This document shows, in pieces, positions 16,664 through 25,180 of a stretch of DNA of 64,000 nucleotides (positions are counted from its first letter, which is position 1; each line of letters starts with the position of its first letter). The stretch is from Agromyces ramosus. GTDB taxonomy: Bacteria; Actinomycetota; Actinomycetes; Actinomycetales; Microbacteriaceae. Under the pieces are notes generated by a model. It made no database searches. It was not told the DNA's origin and saw nothing but the letters and a program-made list of their open reading frames with translations. The position numbers and the translations under genes were made by a program. The stretch is taken from assembly GCF_004216665.1 (NCBI RefSeq), contig NZ_SGWY01000001.1, positions 1,116,001 to 1,180,000 on the forward strand, in the 5' to 3' direction.

Positions 16664-17548
16664 TCAGTTGGTTGCGGCGAAGCCTGCGATGATGCCGATC
16701 GCCGCCGGCGTCATGACCACGATGAAGAGCACGGGCAGTAGACAGAAGATCAGCGGGAAGATGATCTTGACCGTCACCTTCATCGCCTGCTCCTCAGCTC
16801 GCTGTCGTCGCTTGAGCCGCATCTCGCCCGCTTGGACCCGAAGGACATCACCGATCGCAACACCGTACGCGTCGGCTTGAATGACCGCGCGAATGAAGCG
16901 TCGCAGATCCTCGGTGTGCGTGCGACGCTCGAGCTCCATGAACGCGTCGCGCCGCGTACGCCCGATCGACATGTCCTGCAGCACGCGGATGAGCTCCTCC
17001 GCGAGCGGCCCCTTTCCGTTGCGAGCGGCCTTGGCCATGGCTGCGTCGAAGCCGAGTCCCGCCTCGACGGCGATCGTCATCTGGTCGAGCGTATCGGGCA
17101 GCGCGAGCTTGATCGCCTCCTGCCGGTCGTGGGCTCGGCTGTTGATGAGCACGTCCGGCAGAAAGAACACGAGCACCGTGAACGCGATCGCGAGCAGCAG
17201 CTTCCAAGCCTGAAATCCTCCATTGAACGCGAAGAGCAAGCCGAGGACGATACCCAGAATACTCAGGATGATCTTCCAGCTGATGATCCCGGGGATCGAC
17301 CAGCCGCTCGGCCGCCCCGCGTAAACCAGCTGCTTCTCGAGCCATCCGATGTACCCGCGCGGGGCTGCGGCGATAAGCGAGGCACCGATCGACGACTGTT
17401 GGACTGGGGGCAGAGACGGATTCTCTTCGGTGAGCTCGGCAGAGGTAGAGGCAGCGGCACGCTTGCCCGGGAACAGTAGGAAGACGAAGGCTCCGATGGC
17501 GAGTGCAGTCGCTCCGATGATGACGTAGATCACCACAGGTCCAGTCAT
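16664..17548 (-). CDS. tadC: Tad pilus membrane platform protein TadC
   Basis: A 294-residue type II secretion F-domain protein. An N-terminal membrane segment (VIYVIIGATALAIGAFVFLL) and a hydrophobic pair near 100-140 precede the cytoplasmic F domain (DTLDQMTIAVEAGLGFDAAM, RAVIQADAYGVAIGDVLRVQ); two C-terminal membrane spans follow. With TadB it forms the inner-membrane platform on which Flp pilin is assembled by TadA. It is the last gene of the operon, one nt after tadB. Confidence 0.93.
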   Translation of the reverse strand: MTGPVVIYVIIGATALAIGAFVFLLFPGKRAAASTSAELTEENPSLPPVQQSSIGASLIAAAPRGYIGWLEKQLVYAGRPSGWSIPGIISWKIILSILGIVLGLLFAFNGGFQAWKLLLAIAFTVLVFFLPDVLINSRAHDRQEAIKLALPDTLDQMTIAVEAGLGFDAAMAKAARNGKGPLAEELIRVLQDMSIGRTRRDAFMELERRTHTEDLRRFIRAVIQADAYGVAIGDVLRVQAGEMRLKRRQRAEEQAMKVTVKIIFPLIFCLLPVLFIVVMTPAAIGIIAGFAATN

Positions 17549-17549
17549 C

Positions 17550-18506
17550 TCAGAACTTCACTCTCACCGTGAAGGCCATCCAGACCGTCCCGAGAATCAG
17601 GAGGAGCACCGCGACCACCAAGGCGATCACGCCGATAACTGTCGTGAAGAAGACGGACAGGTAGTTCGGATTCGTGATGAGCAGGAAGACGAACACGAAA
17701 ATCGGCAGGGAGACAAGGACGATGCCGGAAAGTCGCCCCTCGGCGCTCAGCGCCTGCACCTGTCGTCGGATCTGGTTGCGCTCGCGGATGGTGCGACCGA
17801 CTTGATCGAGCACCTCCGCCAGGTTGCCGCCTGTCTCCTGGTTGATGGCGATCGCCTGCGCGACCCACTCGAAGTCGTCGCTGTGCATTCGCCTGGCAGT
17901 GATGGCGAGCGAGTCGGCAAGATTGCGACCCAATCGCACCTCGTTCACGACGCGCGCAAGCTCTTCGCTGGTCGGCTTCTCGGCCTCGGCCGCGACAGCG
18001 CCGATAGTGCGATTCAGACCGTGCCCCGCACGCAGTCCACCGGCTATGAGCTGCACGGTGTCGTCGACCTGATCAGCGAACCTCGATTGGCGTTGCGATG
18101 TGCGCATCGATACGACGAGTCTGGCTCCAACGGGCGCTAACACTGCGAGTCCGACTGCCCACAAGACCCAGGTCCCACTGGCCAGTCCAACGAGAACTCC
18201 AACGAGGGCGAGAACTGACGCGGCCGAAGCGACGAGCACCACGAAGCCAGAGGGTTCCGTCTTGATTCCAGCGAGTTCGAGTTGTTCAGCACCGAACCAG
18301 CGTCTCGTGCGCTTCGAAGAGGCCGACTCGATCGCCGCTGTCGTCTTCTGAGTGACTCTGGTCAGAGCCGAGACGTGCTCTACCCCGGGCGCCAACCGAC
18401 GGTCACGGGCGACCCTCGGCGCCGGGGGCGCGATGACGAAGAACAACAGTGCGAGCAGCGCCAGTAGCGCAATTCCGACGCCAAGCCCGAGCACTATGGG
18501 GTTCAT
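17550..18506 (-). CDS. tadB: Tad pilus membrane platform protein TadB
   Basis: A 318-residue F-domain protein. It has an N-terminal anchor (VLGLGVGIALLALLALLFFV), a membrane pair near 92-130, the F domain (DTVQLIAGGLRAGHGLNRTI, NQETGGNLAEVLDQVGRTI) and two C-terminal membrane spans. Its start overlaps the tadA stop by 4 nt (ATGA), indicating translational coupling. It pairs with TadC in the pilus assembly platform. Confidence 0.93.
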   Translation of the reverse strand: MNPIVLGLGVGIALLALLALLFFVIAPPAPRVARDRRLAPGVEHVSALTRVTQKTTAAIESASSKRTRRWFGAEQLELAGIKTEPSGFVVLVASAASVLALVGVLVGLASGTWVLWAVGLAVLAPVGARLVVSMRTSQRQSRFADQVDDTVQLIAGGLRAGHGLNRTIGAVAAEAEKPTSEELARVVNEVRLGRNLADSLAITARRMHSDDFEWVAQAIAINQETGGNLAEVLDQVGRTIRERNQIRRQVQALSAEGRLSGIVLVSLPIFVFVFLLITNPNYLSVFFTTVIGVIALVVAVLLLILGTVWMAFTVRVKF

Positions 18507-20035
18507 CGGATCTCGCCGAGCATTTCGCGAAGGTCGGGCTGGAAGAGCGCGACAGGAAGCGCGATGCCGTGGTCTGCGATTCGCTCAGCGAAGCGTGGTC
18601 GTACTCCCGTCGGTTCGATTCGCCCACGCAGGCGGCCCTCTTCGTCGTACCCGGGCGAGTAGTCGAAGGTGAACGCGTCCTGCAGGGTGATGATGTCACC
18701 CTCCATGCCGTGCACCTCGGTGACGTGAGTGATTCGCCGCACGCCGTCTTTGTGGCGGGTGATCTGCACGATGAGGTCGATCGCCGATGCGATCTGCTCG
18801 CGGATCGCGCGCAGCGGCAGGTCCATGCCCGCCATCAGCACTAGTGTCTCCATGCGGCTGATCGCGTCACGTGGGGAGTTCGCGTGAAGTGTCGAGATCG
18901 ATCCCTCATGGCCGGTGTTCATCGCCTGCAGCATGTCAAGCGACTCGGCGCCGCGCACCTCGCCCACGACAATGCGGTCTGGCCGCATGCGGAGCGAGTT
19001 ACGAACGAGTTCGCGAATCGTGATCTCACCGCGTCCTTCGATGTTCGGCGGGCGCGACTCGAGCCGCACGACGTGGTCCTGCTGCAGCTGTAGCTCCACG
19101 GCATCTTCGATCGTAATGATGCGCTCGTCATCCGGGATGAACGCCGAGAGCACGTTGAGCAGCGTGGTCTTACCGGTGCCGGTTCCGCCCGATACGAGGA
19201 TGTTGAGCTTCGCGCGCACGGCGGCATCGAGCACGGTCGCAACCTCGCGTGTGAGACTGCCAAAGCCGATGAGGTCGTTGACGTTGTACGGGGTGCCCGC
19301 GAACTTGCGGATCGTGAGCGATGCACCGTCGACCGCGAGCGGCGGGATGATCGCGTTGACACGCGAGCCGTCCTCGAGTCGCGCGTCGACGAGCGGCGAT
19401 GACTCGTCGATGCGACGGCCGACGCGGGCGACGATCCGTTCGATCACTCGCCGAAGCTGCGCCTCGCCAGTGAACCGATGCGGCGTTTCGATAAGACGGC
19501 CGTTGCGCTCGACATAGAGCCGATCGAATCGGTTGACCATGATCTCGCTCACGGTCGGGTCGGCGAGAAGTGGCTCGAGCGGGCCGTAGCCGAGCACGTC
19601 GGCACCGATGTCGTCGATGAGGCGATTGCGCTCAGCGGTCGAAAGGGCGAGCTGCTCTGCGGCGACGATCTCCGCGAGTTCCGCTCGCGCCAGCAGGTGC
19701 AGCTGTTCCTCAGTGAGCGAAGCGTCGTTGAGTCGCGAGCCGATACGCGAGAACAGTTCCTCAGCAGCCTTCTCCTTCACCGCTGCGAGGGGGTCGGTGG
19801 TGACTACTGGACGCGGTCGCGGCTGTGGCGCCGGCGGATGGAAGATGGCGGGCTCGTCGCCCGTCAGGCCCGCGCTGCCTAAAGCCAGGTCGGTCGCCTG
19901 CAACGCCGCGGCCTGAGCGCCGAGTTGGATTGACGCTCCGGACGGGGTGGCATATGGTGCGCTCGGTGCGGGCGCGAACACATCGGCGCCCTCCTGCTCT
20001 GCGCGAAGGGCGCTCAGCCGATCATTCAGGTTCAT
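18503..20035 (-). CDS. tadA: Tad pilus assembly ATPase TadA/CpaF
   Basis: A 510-residue secretion ATPase of the type II/IV superfamily. The P-loop ILVSGGTGTGKTTLLNVLSA lies near residues 278-297, and the Walker B/Asp box reads RIVVGEVRGAESLDMLQAMN (about 350-370). The N-terminal domain (GYGPLEPLLADPTVSEIMVN) is the CpaF signature. It powers polymerisation of Flp pilin at the membrane. The ATG at 20035 overlaps the end of the upstream cpaE-like gene by 14 nt. Confidence 0.95.
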   Translation of the reverse strand: MNLNDRLSALRAEQEGADVFAPAPSAPYATPSGASIQLGAQAAALQATDLALGSAGLTGDEPAIFHPPAPQPRPRPVVTTDPLAAVKEKAAEELFSRIGSRLNDASLTEEQLHLLARAELAEIVAAEQLALSTAERNRLIDDIGADVLGYGPLEPLLADPTVSEIMVNRFDRLYVERNGRLIETPHRFTGEAQLRRVIERIVARVGRRIDESSPLVDARLEDGSRVNAIIPPLAVDGASLTIRKFAGTPYNVNDLIGFGSLTREVATVLDAAVRAKLNILVSGGTGTGKTTLLNVLSAFIPDDERIITIEDAVELQLQQDHVVRLESRPPNIEGRGEITIRELVRNSLRMRPDRIVVGEVRGAESLDMLQAMNTGHEGSISTLHANSPRDAISRMETLVLMAGMDLPLRAIREQIASAIDLIVQITRHKDGVRRITHVTEVHGMEGDIITLQDAFTFDYSPGYDEEGRLRGRIEPTGVRPRFAERIADHGIALPVALFQPDLREMLGEIR

Positions 20036-21362
20036 TCGATCGCCGCCTTCTCTGGATTCTGCTGCGTTTGGGGAATGCCTCGGGTGCGATACGCAGGACG
20101 ATCGACCGGATCGCCTTCGCCGCGGGGTCGCGAACGTCATCGTGGATGAGCGGCACACCGCGATTGCTCGCAAGCAGCACGGCCGATGACCTCGGGACCT
20201 CGACGTCAACGGGGGCGCCGATGATGTTCTCGACATCCTTGGTGGTCAGACCGCTGAGCTTGTCGGTCTGGTTGACCACGATGTGCCGGTTCCCTGGCAT
20301 GAGACCCAACTTCGTGAGCAGTTCGAATTCGGTGCGCATCGCACGCAGGCTCGGTACGCCCATGTTGGTCACGAAGACGGCATCGGTGACGTGCTCGAGG
20401 GCGACGAGGGTATGTTCTCCGAGGCCGGGCGTCGTATCGACGATCACGTAGCGGAATGTCGCCCGAAGCCGGTCGATGAGCTTGGCCAACGCGCGAGGTG
20501 CGACACTGTCGCCGAGTTCAGGGGAGGGGGCGCTTGCGATGACGAAGAACCCGTCATCGTGGTGCGTGAGTGTGGTCTTCAACACCAGCTCGTCGGCCGC
20601 CCCATCCGCAACCGCATCGACGATGGTGCCCGTGGGGTCGAGCGCGAGCGCGGCGGTGATGTCTCCGAACTGCAGGTCCGCATCGACGAGCACGACCGAG
20701 TTCGGTGCGACTTCAGCAAGCCCGGTCGCAAGGTTGATCGCGATCGTCGTCTTGCCCTGTCCGCCCTTCGGCGCGACGACAGCGATCGCCTCAGTTCGGG
20801 TGCCCGAGTCGATCGGTGGAAAATCCCACCCGGTCTGTTCGGGCTCCAGATCCACGGCTTCGACGGATTCAACCGGTTCGAGGGGGAGGCTCGCGCGCTC
20901 AGGTTCAGCGACAGGGGACAGGTCGACGAACGGCATGTCATCGATCTCAAGTCCGAGTGGGACGTCGAAGTCGTGTGCGCTGGCCCGCCCGTTGGCGACG
21001 AGCCATTCGGCGAGCCGGTCGAGCAGCATGAGTGTCGACTCGTCGGTCGCTGCCGGGCTGAGCACCGCATGCAAGGCGAGTTCATCGACCCAGTCTTCGA
21101 GATCGGAACGCTGTTCGCGGACCACGATGAGACCGAGCTCCGGATGCTTCGAGATGAGTGCGTCGACGAGCCCCTTCGTCTCTTCGTAGTTCAGCACGGG
21201 ACCGAGCAGCGCAATGCGCGGCGTTTCCGGGACGCGGCTCACCACGGAGTCGGCGCCGAAGGTGAGAAACTCGCCTGGTATCACGGAAAGTCGCTCGCCG
21301 AGTAGCGCCCGTAGTCGAGTCTCGTACTCGGCGGAGCGGCTCACCAGGAGGAACGGGGTCAC
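20022..21362 (-). CDS. CpaE/TadZ-like ParA-family ATPase
   Basis: A 446-residue protein with an N-terminal receiver-like part (about 1-140, lacking a clear acceptor pattern) and a MinD/ParA ATPase domain. The deviant Walker A is VVAPKGGQGKTTIAINLATG (about 193-212), followed by VVLVDADLQFGDITAALALD and YVIVDTTPGLGEHTLVALEH. CpaE/TadZ proteins position the Tad machine at the cell pole. The GTG start (21362) overlaps the upstream stop by 4 nt. Confidence 0.9.
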   Translation of the reverse strand: MTPFLLVSRSAEYETRLRALLGERLSVIPGEFLTFGADSVVSRVPETPRIALLGPVLNYEETKGLVDALISKHPELGLIVVREQRSDLEDWVDELALHAVLSPAATDESTLMLLDRLAEWLVANGRASAHDFDVPLGLEIDDMPFVDLSPVAEPERASLPLEPVESVEAVDLEPEQTGWDFPPIDSGTRTEAIAVVAPKGGQGKTTIAINLATGLAEVAPNSVVLVDADLQFGDITAALALDPTGTIVDAVADGAADELVLKTTLTHHDDGFFVIASAPSPELGDSVAPRALAKLIDRLRATFRYVIVDTTPGLGEHTLVALEHVTDAVFVTNMGVPSLRAMRTEFELLTKLGLMPGNRHIVVNQTDKLSGLTTKDVENIIGAPVDVEVPRSSAVLLASNRGVPLIHDDVRDPAAKAIRSIVLRIAPEAFPKRSRIQRRRRSNEPE

Positions 21363-22117
21363 TGGAATGCGTTGCTTCCGGTGACCGGCGAGGTGCCGCT
21401 GTTGTTCGTCTGCTCGTTCTGCAGCGTCAGCCACATCTGTGCCCATCCGCCCGACTCGCCCTCGCTGAACCAGACCCAGCGCTCGATATCGTGCGCTGAC
21501 AGCGCGATGGTCAACATGATGCTGTCGCCGGCGCCCTGCTCGACCTGCTCTTCCGCCTCGGGGTCAGGGGTGACGACGCCTTGCACCTTCGTCACGAGCA
21601 CATCATGGAAAGCGAAACTCGTGATCGGGTTGATCACGTCTTCTTCATCGCCGACCTCGTCGGGTTCGATGGTACCGACGAGTCCGATCTTGTCGCCCGC
21701 CCGCACCTGCCCGCCCACCACCCGGTCCGCGGGCAGCGTGAACGACACGAGCTGCATCCCCTCGGGGACGCCGACGTCGCCTCGGGCGGCAAGCTCAGCG
21801 GGATCGATGAATCGTGCCTCGAGGAGCTGCTCGCCGGGCAGGATCGGGGCGTCGACGACGAGGCCCCCGAGATCATCCAGATCCGTCACGACGCCTTCGG
21901 CGACGTTGCGAGTCGGCATCGAATCCAGCTTGACGAACTCCGCCACCGACTCGCCTGGCGTACCCTCTGGAATTTCTTCCTGGACGACGTAGACGTCGGT
22001 CAGCTCCGCCCCCTCGGCCGCGCGCGCGTCAGCGCCACGAACGTAAGTCACGAGGATGAACGCGCCGATCGCAGCGAGAATCAGGGCGACGATCGCGCCG
22101 ATGATGCGGGTCTTCAT
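21359..22117 (-). CDS. cpaB: CpaB/RcpC-like SAF-domain pilus protein
   Basis: A 252-residue protein: one N-terminal membrane segment (IIGAIVALILAAIGAFILVT) followed by a SAF domain (VYVVQEEIPEGTPGESVAEF, ILPGEQLLEARFIDP) and a CpaB/RcpC C-terminal region (VSFTLPADRVVGGQVRAGDK). These proteins work at the cell envelope in Tad pilus biogenesis; in Gram-positive hosts without a secretin the role is probably structural. It is the fourth gene from the 3' end of the operon. Confidence 0.88.
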   Translation of the reverse strand: MKTRIIGAIVALILAAIGAFILVTYVRGADARAAEGAELTDVYVVQEEIPEGTPGESVAEFVKLDSMPTRNVAEGVVTDLDDLGGLVVDAPILPGEQLLEARFIDPAELAARGDVGVPEGMQLVSFTLPADRVVGGQVRAGDKIGLVGTIEPDEVGDEEDVINPITSFAFHDVLVTKVQGVVTPDPEAEEQVEQGAGDSIMLTIALSAHDIERWVWFSEGESGGWAQMWLTLQNEQTNNSGTSPVTGSNAFQ

Positions 22118-22149
22118 TGGTGGTGCCTTCGGGTAGGGTCGGATGGCTG

Positions 22150-23214
22150 TTAGTCGATGAGGCGTACGAACATCGGGTCGGAGGGACTACCTACCGAGGT
22201 CAGGAGAAGAGCCTCCGCGACAGACACGTACTCGATGAAGTAGCCCTGCAGACCACGTTCACTCCCCGTGAACTTGTACGGACTCGCGTCATATGGCGAT
22301 CCGATGTACTCCGTCGTGGCACCGCCCGATGGCATGACGGCCGAGTAGCCGGTGATATGGAATGCGGCGAACTTCGAGATCGTGTACTCGCCGTGTGAAC
22401 CAGTGCCGGAGAGCCCCGTGACCTCGTCGTAGAGCGCCACAAGCACGGTCTCGTCAAGAAGGTCGTTCAGGAAGCTCGTGCCGCACCCCGTGCCGCCGGT
22501 GTTGTTCCCGTTCTCCCCCGGCACGATGTTGTCCGGGTTCAGCGTGATCCGACAATTGTCATCGGTCAGCCAACTGAATCCGCCGGGGTAATCTGCATCG
22601 TCGCAGGGGTCTGGGGTCGACGGTGCGCCGCCGCCTCCGGCTCCGCCACCTCCGGCCCCGCCACCTCCGCCGCCTGAAGGCGTTGCATCGGTGAGCAGCT
22701 TGAACGGCGTACCGATCGAACCTGCATCGGCGATGCCGCGCTCGATTTCGCATTCCGCGATGGCGAGCGGGATGAACTCTCCTCCACCGACGTAACCCCA
22801 CTCCGCTGTCGCCTGCGCAGGCACATCAGTGGCGTCGAACCCGATCGCAGCTGCAAAAGGGTGCGCGAGGTCAGGCGTCTCGGTATGCACCGTTACCTTG
22901 CCCGAAGTGGTCGGTGTCGGCATCACCGGCGAGTCAACGGCTGTCACGGCGTTACCGTCGTTCATGCTGCCGCCCGAGAATGCGCTCGCTCGCACGGCCT
23001 GACCGGACGAGCTGCATGACGCGGCATCAGCCGCACACGCCTTTGCAACCGCTAAGGCTGCCGCATCTGCGCCGTTCTGGAGCTGTGCCCGCTCGGCATA
23101 CAGCGTACCGACATCAACCGCGAGCGCCGTAAATCCGATGAGCGCTGAAAGCAGGATAGCCACAAGTACGGCACTCGCGCCCCGTTCGTCCTCGAGTGTC
23201 CCTAGCCGCCGCAT
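22150..23214 (-). CDS. TadG-like pilus assembly protein
   Basis: A 354-residue protein. The N-terminal TadE/G-like segment DERGASAVLVAILLSALIGF is followed by VDVGTLYAERAQLQNGADAA, the usual TadG (Flp pilus-assembly) motif. The rest is predicted outside the cell and includes a Gly-rich linker (GGGGGGAGGGGAGGGG, about 180-197) and several Cys. It may be a minor pilin or tip component. The gene overlaps tadE by 13 nt. Confidence 0.85.
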   Translation of the reverse strand: MRRLGTLEDERGASAVLVAILLSALIGFTALAVDVGTLYAERAQLQNGADAAALAVAKACAADAASCSSSGQAVRASAFSGGSMNDGNAVTAVDSPVMPTPTTSGKVTVHTETPDLAHPFAAAIGFDATDVPAQATAEWGYVGGGEFIPLAIAECEIERGIADAGSIGTPFKLLTDATPSGGGGGGAGGGGAGGGGAPSTPDPCDDADYPGGFSWLTDDNCRITLNPDNIVPGENGNNTGGTGCGTSFLNDLLDETVLVALYDEVTGLSGTGSHGEYTISKFAAFHITGYSAVMPSGGATTEYIGSPYDASPYKFTGSERGLQGYFIEYVSVAEALLLTSVGSPSDPMFVRLID

Positions 23215-23615
23215 GTCGTCTTGCCCTTTCCAGTGAGGTCGTCACCCAGGATGGCGTCGAAAAACCCAGTCAGGGACGGCATGTCAATCTCGGCAGTTGC
23301 TTCAACATAAGGGTCCGACTCGGCGCAGTGGTCGATCACGGTGACACCGCCCGTGCTCCAATCCACCGACGGGGCAGCGGACTCGCCGTACCCTTCAGCG
23401 GCAACCTTGAGCGCTGCGCGATCTGCCGGCGAAACCACCAGGTGTTCGTGCACGGCGTAGTACCGCGCTGACTCGCGAGCGGCGTTCGAAAGCGAGACCT
23501 GCTGGTTGAAGATCCAACCGAACTCGCAGATACCAAACACGAGCAGAACGAGCGGCAGCAGTACGAGTGCGAACTCGACTGCTGCCGCTCCGCGCTCCTG
23601 AGGCTTGCGCGTCAT
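23202..23615 (-). CDS. tadE: TadE-like pseudopilin
   Basis: A 137-residue protein. ERGAAAVEFALVLLPLVLLV near the start is the TadE pseudopilin motif (processing after Gly, hydrophobic helix), followed by FNQQVSLSNAARESARYYAV. TadE-type proteins are processed by the prepilin peptidase and assist Flp assembly. It lies 34 nt after the pilin gene. Confidence 0.9.
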   Translation of the reverse strand: MTRKPQERGAAAVEFALVLLPLVLLVFGICEFGWIFNQQVSLSNAARESARYYAVHEHLVVSPADRAALKVAAEGYGESAAPSVDWSTGGVTVIDHCAESDPYVEATAEIDMPSLTGFFDAILGDDLTGKGKTTCGG

Positions 23616-23649
23616 TGAGCGTGCTGGCTGCGTGCGTTAGAGCAACGAC

Positions 23650-23856
23650 TCACGGGGCGGCGGGCGCGCCGCCCGGGATCCCGTCGACGATCGTCTGGAA
23701 GGCGGCGCGGATCTCGCCACCGAGAAGAATCACCACTGCGATGATCACGGCGGCGATAAGGGCAACGAGCAGGCCGTACTCGACCGCGGTCGCGCCATCC
23801 TCTTCGGTACGGAGGGAGTTGATGCGCGCGACTGCACGCGTGTATGCCTTGAGCAT
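23650..23856 (-). CDS. flp: Flp/Fap-type pilin
   Basis: A 68-residue major pilin. The leader MLKAYTRAVARINSLRTEED ends at Gly21; the mature part starts ATAVEYGLLVALIAAVIIAV, with the invariant Glu at +5 and Tyr at +6 of Flp pilins. The hydrophobic helix spans about 28-48 and a Gly/Ala/Pro tail follows. AAGGA lies upstream of the ATG. The first structural gene of the operon, it is preceded by a regulatory region with two inverted repeats. Confidence 0.95.
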   Translation of the reverse strand: MLKAYTRAVARINSLRTEEDGATAVEYGLLVALIAAVIIAVVILLGGEIRAAFQTIVDGIPGGAPAAP

Positions 23857-23949
23857 TGCTGTGTCCTTCGGGTTCGAGGAGATAGAAGTTGCCGCCGGCG
23901 GGCCCGGCGGCTGATAGACGGTAACTGTGCACATGCATGGAAAGCCATG

Positions 23950-23963
23950 CCCCCGTTTGGGGG
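23950..23963. repeat. C5/G5 inverted repeat 1 before flp
   Basis: CCCCC GTTT GGGGG is a short perfect inverted repeat about 95 nt upstream of the flp ATG. Repeat 2 at 24033 has the same arms, which suggests a common protein site or paired hairpins controlling pilus expression. Confidence 0.45.
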
Positions 23964-24032
23964 GATGCCAGCGTTTGCAGTGCATGCCTGCGACGGAAAG
24001 CCCGGAAAACTGCGAGAGCCGGGGTCATCAGT

Positions 24033-24047
24033 CCCCCGGTCTGGGGG
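24033..24047. repeat. C5/G5 inverted repeat 2 before flp
   Basis: CCCCC GGTCT GGGGG has the same arms as the repeat at 23950, 83 nt away, between flp and the prepilin peptidase gene. Confidence 0.45.
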
Positions 24048-24070
24048 TACGCGGGTGTACCCCGAATCGC

Positions 24071-24721
24071 CTACGCGCCAACGAAGAGCAGTGCGATCAA
24101 TGCCCCGGCGAGCATCGACGGCCCGAACGGGATCGACCCCCGAAGGGTGACCCGCCGCAGAGCCAGCGCCACCAGCGCGATGACGCCGCCGACGATGAAC
24201 GCCGCGAGCAGCCCGATGAGCCACGCGTTGAGGCCGAACCAGCCCAGCAGCAGGCCGATGACCAGGGCGAGCTTCACGTCGCCCATGCCCATCGACGACG
24301 GCGAGATCAGCGCGAGCACGAAGTAGACCGCGAACATCGCGACGGCCCCCACGAGCGCCCAGGCGAGCGCCATCCAGTCGCCCGTGGCCCAGGTCGCCGG
24401 TACGAGCAACACCGCGACGGCAGCCAGGGATGGAAAGATCACCGCGTTCGGCAGCCGCTTCTCGGCGAGGTCAACCAGGGTGAGCACCGTCGAGGCCGCC
24501 GCGAACGCGAGCAGCGCCGGCAGGATCCACGTGAGGCCGAACCGCAGCGCGAGCGCGGCGAACGTGACGGCGGTGATCGCGGCGCCGGCGATGCGCACGG
24601 TGCGCAGCGGCATCCGCTCGCCCTTCGTCGATCGCTGGGTCCACGCGGCGAGCGGCGACCAGCCGAGGGCCGCTCCGACGATGAACGCGACCACGGCGGT
24701 GATCGCGGAGTCGAGCGGCAT
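24071..24721 (-). CDS. tadV: Prepilin peptidase (A24 family, TadV/CpaA)
   Basis: A 216-residue polytopic membrane aspartic peptidase without the N-methylase domain. The two catalytic Asp lie in TLVDLAEKRLPN (D84) and MGMGDVKL (D148). It would cleave leaders of Flp and TadE. It is upstream of flp on the same strand but separated by about 215 nt. Its sequence contains GGCATCC and is GC-richer than the rest of the pilus operon, so it may be an older chromosomal gene. Confidence 0.92.
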   Translation of the reverse strand: MPLDSAITAVVAFIVGAALGWSPLAAWTQRSTKGERMPLRTVRIAGAAITAVTFAALALRFGLTWILPALLAFAAASTVLTLVDLAEKRLPNAVIFPSLAAVAVLLVPATWATGDWMALAWALVGAVAMFAVYFVLALISPSSMGMGDVKLALVIGLLLGWFGLNAWLIGLLAAFIVGGVIALVALALRRVTLRGSIPFGPSMLAGALIALLFVGA

Positions 24722-24829
24722 GATGTGCAGCGTAGCGGCAGCCGCGGCATCCGCTCGTCATGTGTGCACGCTCCATCGACACCACCGGCCGGGGCTGACA
24801 CAGTTGAGCAAAGGACGATTGGGGGCCCC

Positions 24830-25153
24830 ATGGGCGACGAAGCGGACCGCACGTACGACGCGGTGACACGAGAGCTGCTGCTCGACGAGGACTACGACGT
24901 CGACTTCACGCCCGACGGCCTGCTCGTGCACGGCCGCCTGTTCGCGTTCCTCGACGAGGACGACCTGATCGTCGAACTGCCGGCGGCCCGATCGGCCGAC
25001 CTCCGCTCACGCGGCGTCGCCGAGCCCTTCAGTGGAGTGCACGGCGGCCCGAGCCGCAACTGGGTGCGCGTCAGCGACCGCGAGCTCTGGTCGGAGCTTG
25101 CCCGCGAAGCGCACACCTACGTGGGCGAGCCGCCGGTCGGGCGCCAGTCCTGA
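24830..25153 (+). CDS. Small protein resembling TfoX N-terminal domain
   Basis: A 107-residue protein. LLVHGRLFAFLDEDDLIVEL, then PAARSADLRSRGVAEPFSG and NWVRVSDRELWSELAREAHTYV follow the general layout of TfoX-N/YjbR-like small proteins (a glycine-containing strand, LPA, late WxxLAREA). The match is moderate and no function is claimed. The ATG is at 24830, with no strong ribosome-binding site. It stands alone between the pilus genes and fprA. Confidence 0.6.
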   Translation: MGDEADRTYDAVTRELLLDEDYDVDFTPDGLLVHGRLFAFLDEDDLIVELPAARSADLRSRGVAEPFSGVHGGPSRNWVRVSDRELWSELAREAHTYVGEPPVGRQS

Positions 25154-25180
25154 CGAGCGCCGCGCCGAGCGCGCCGGAGC

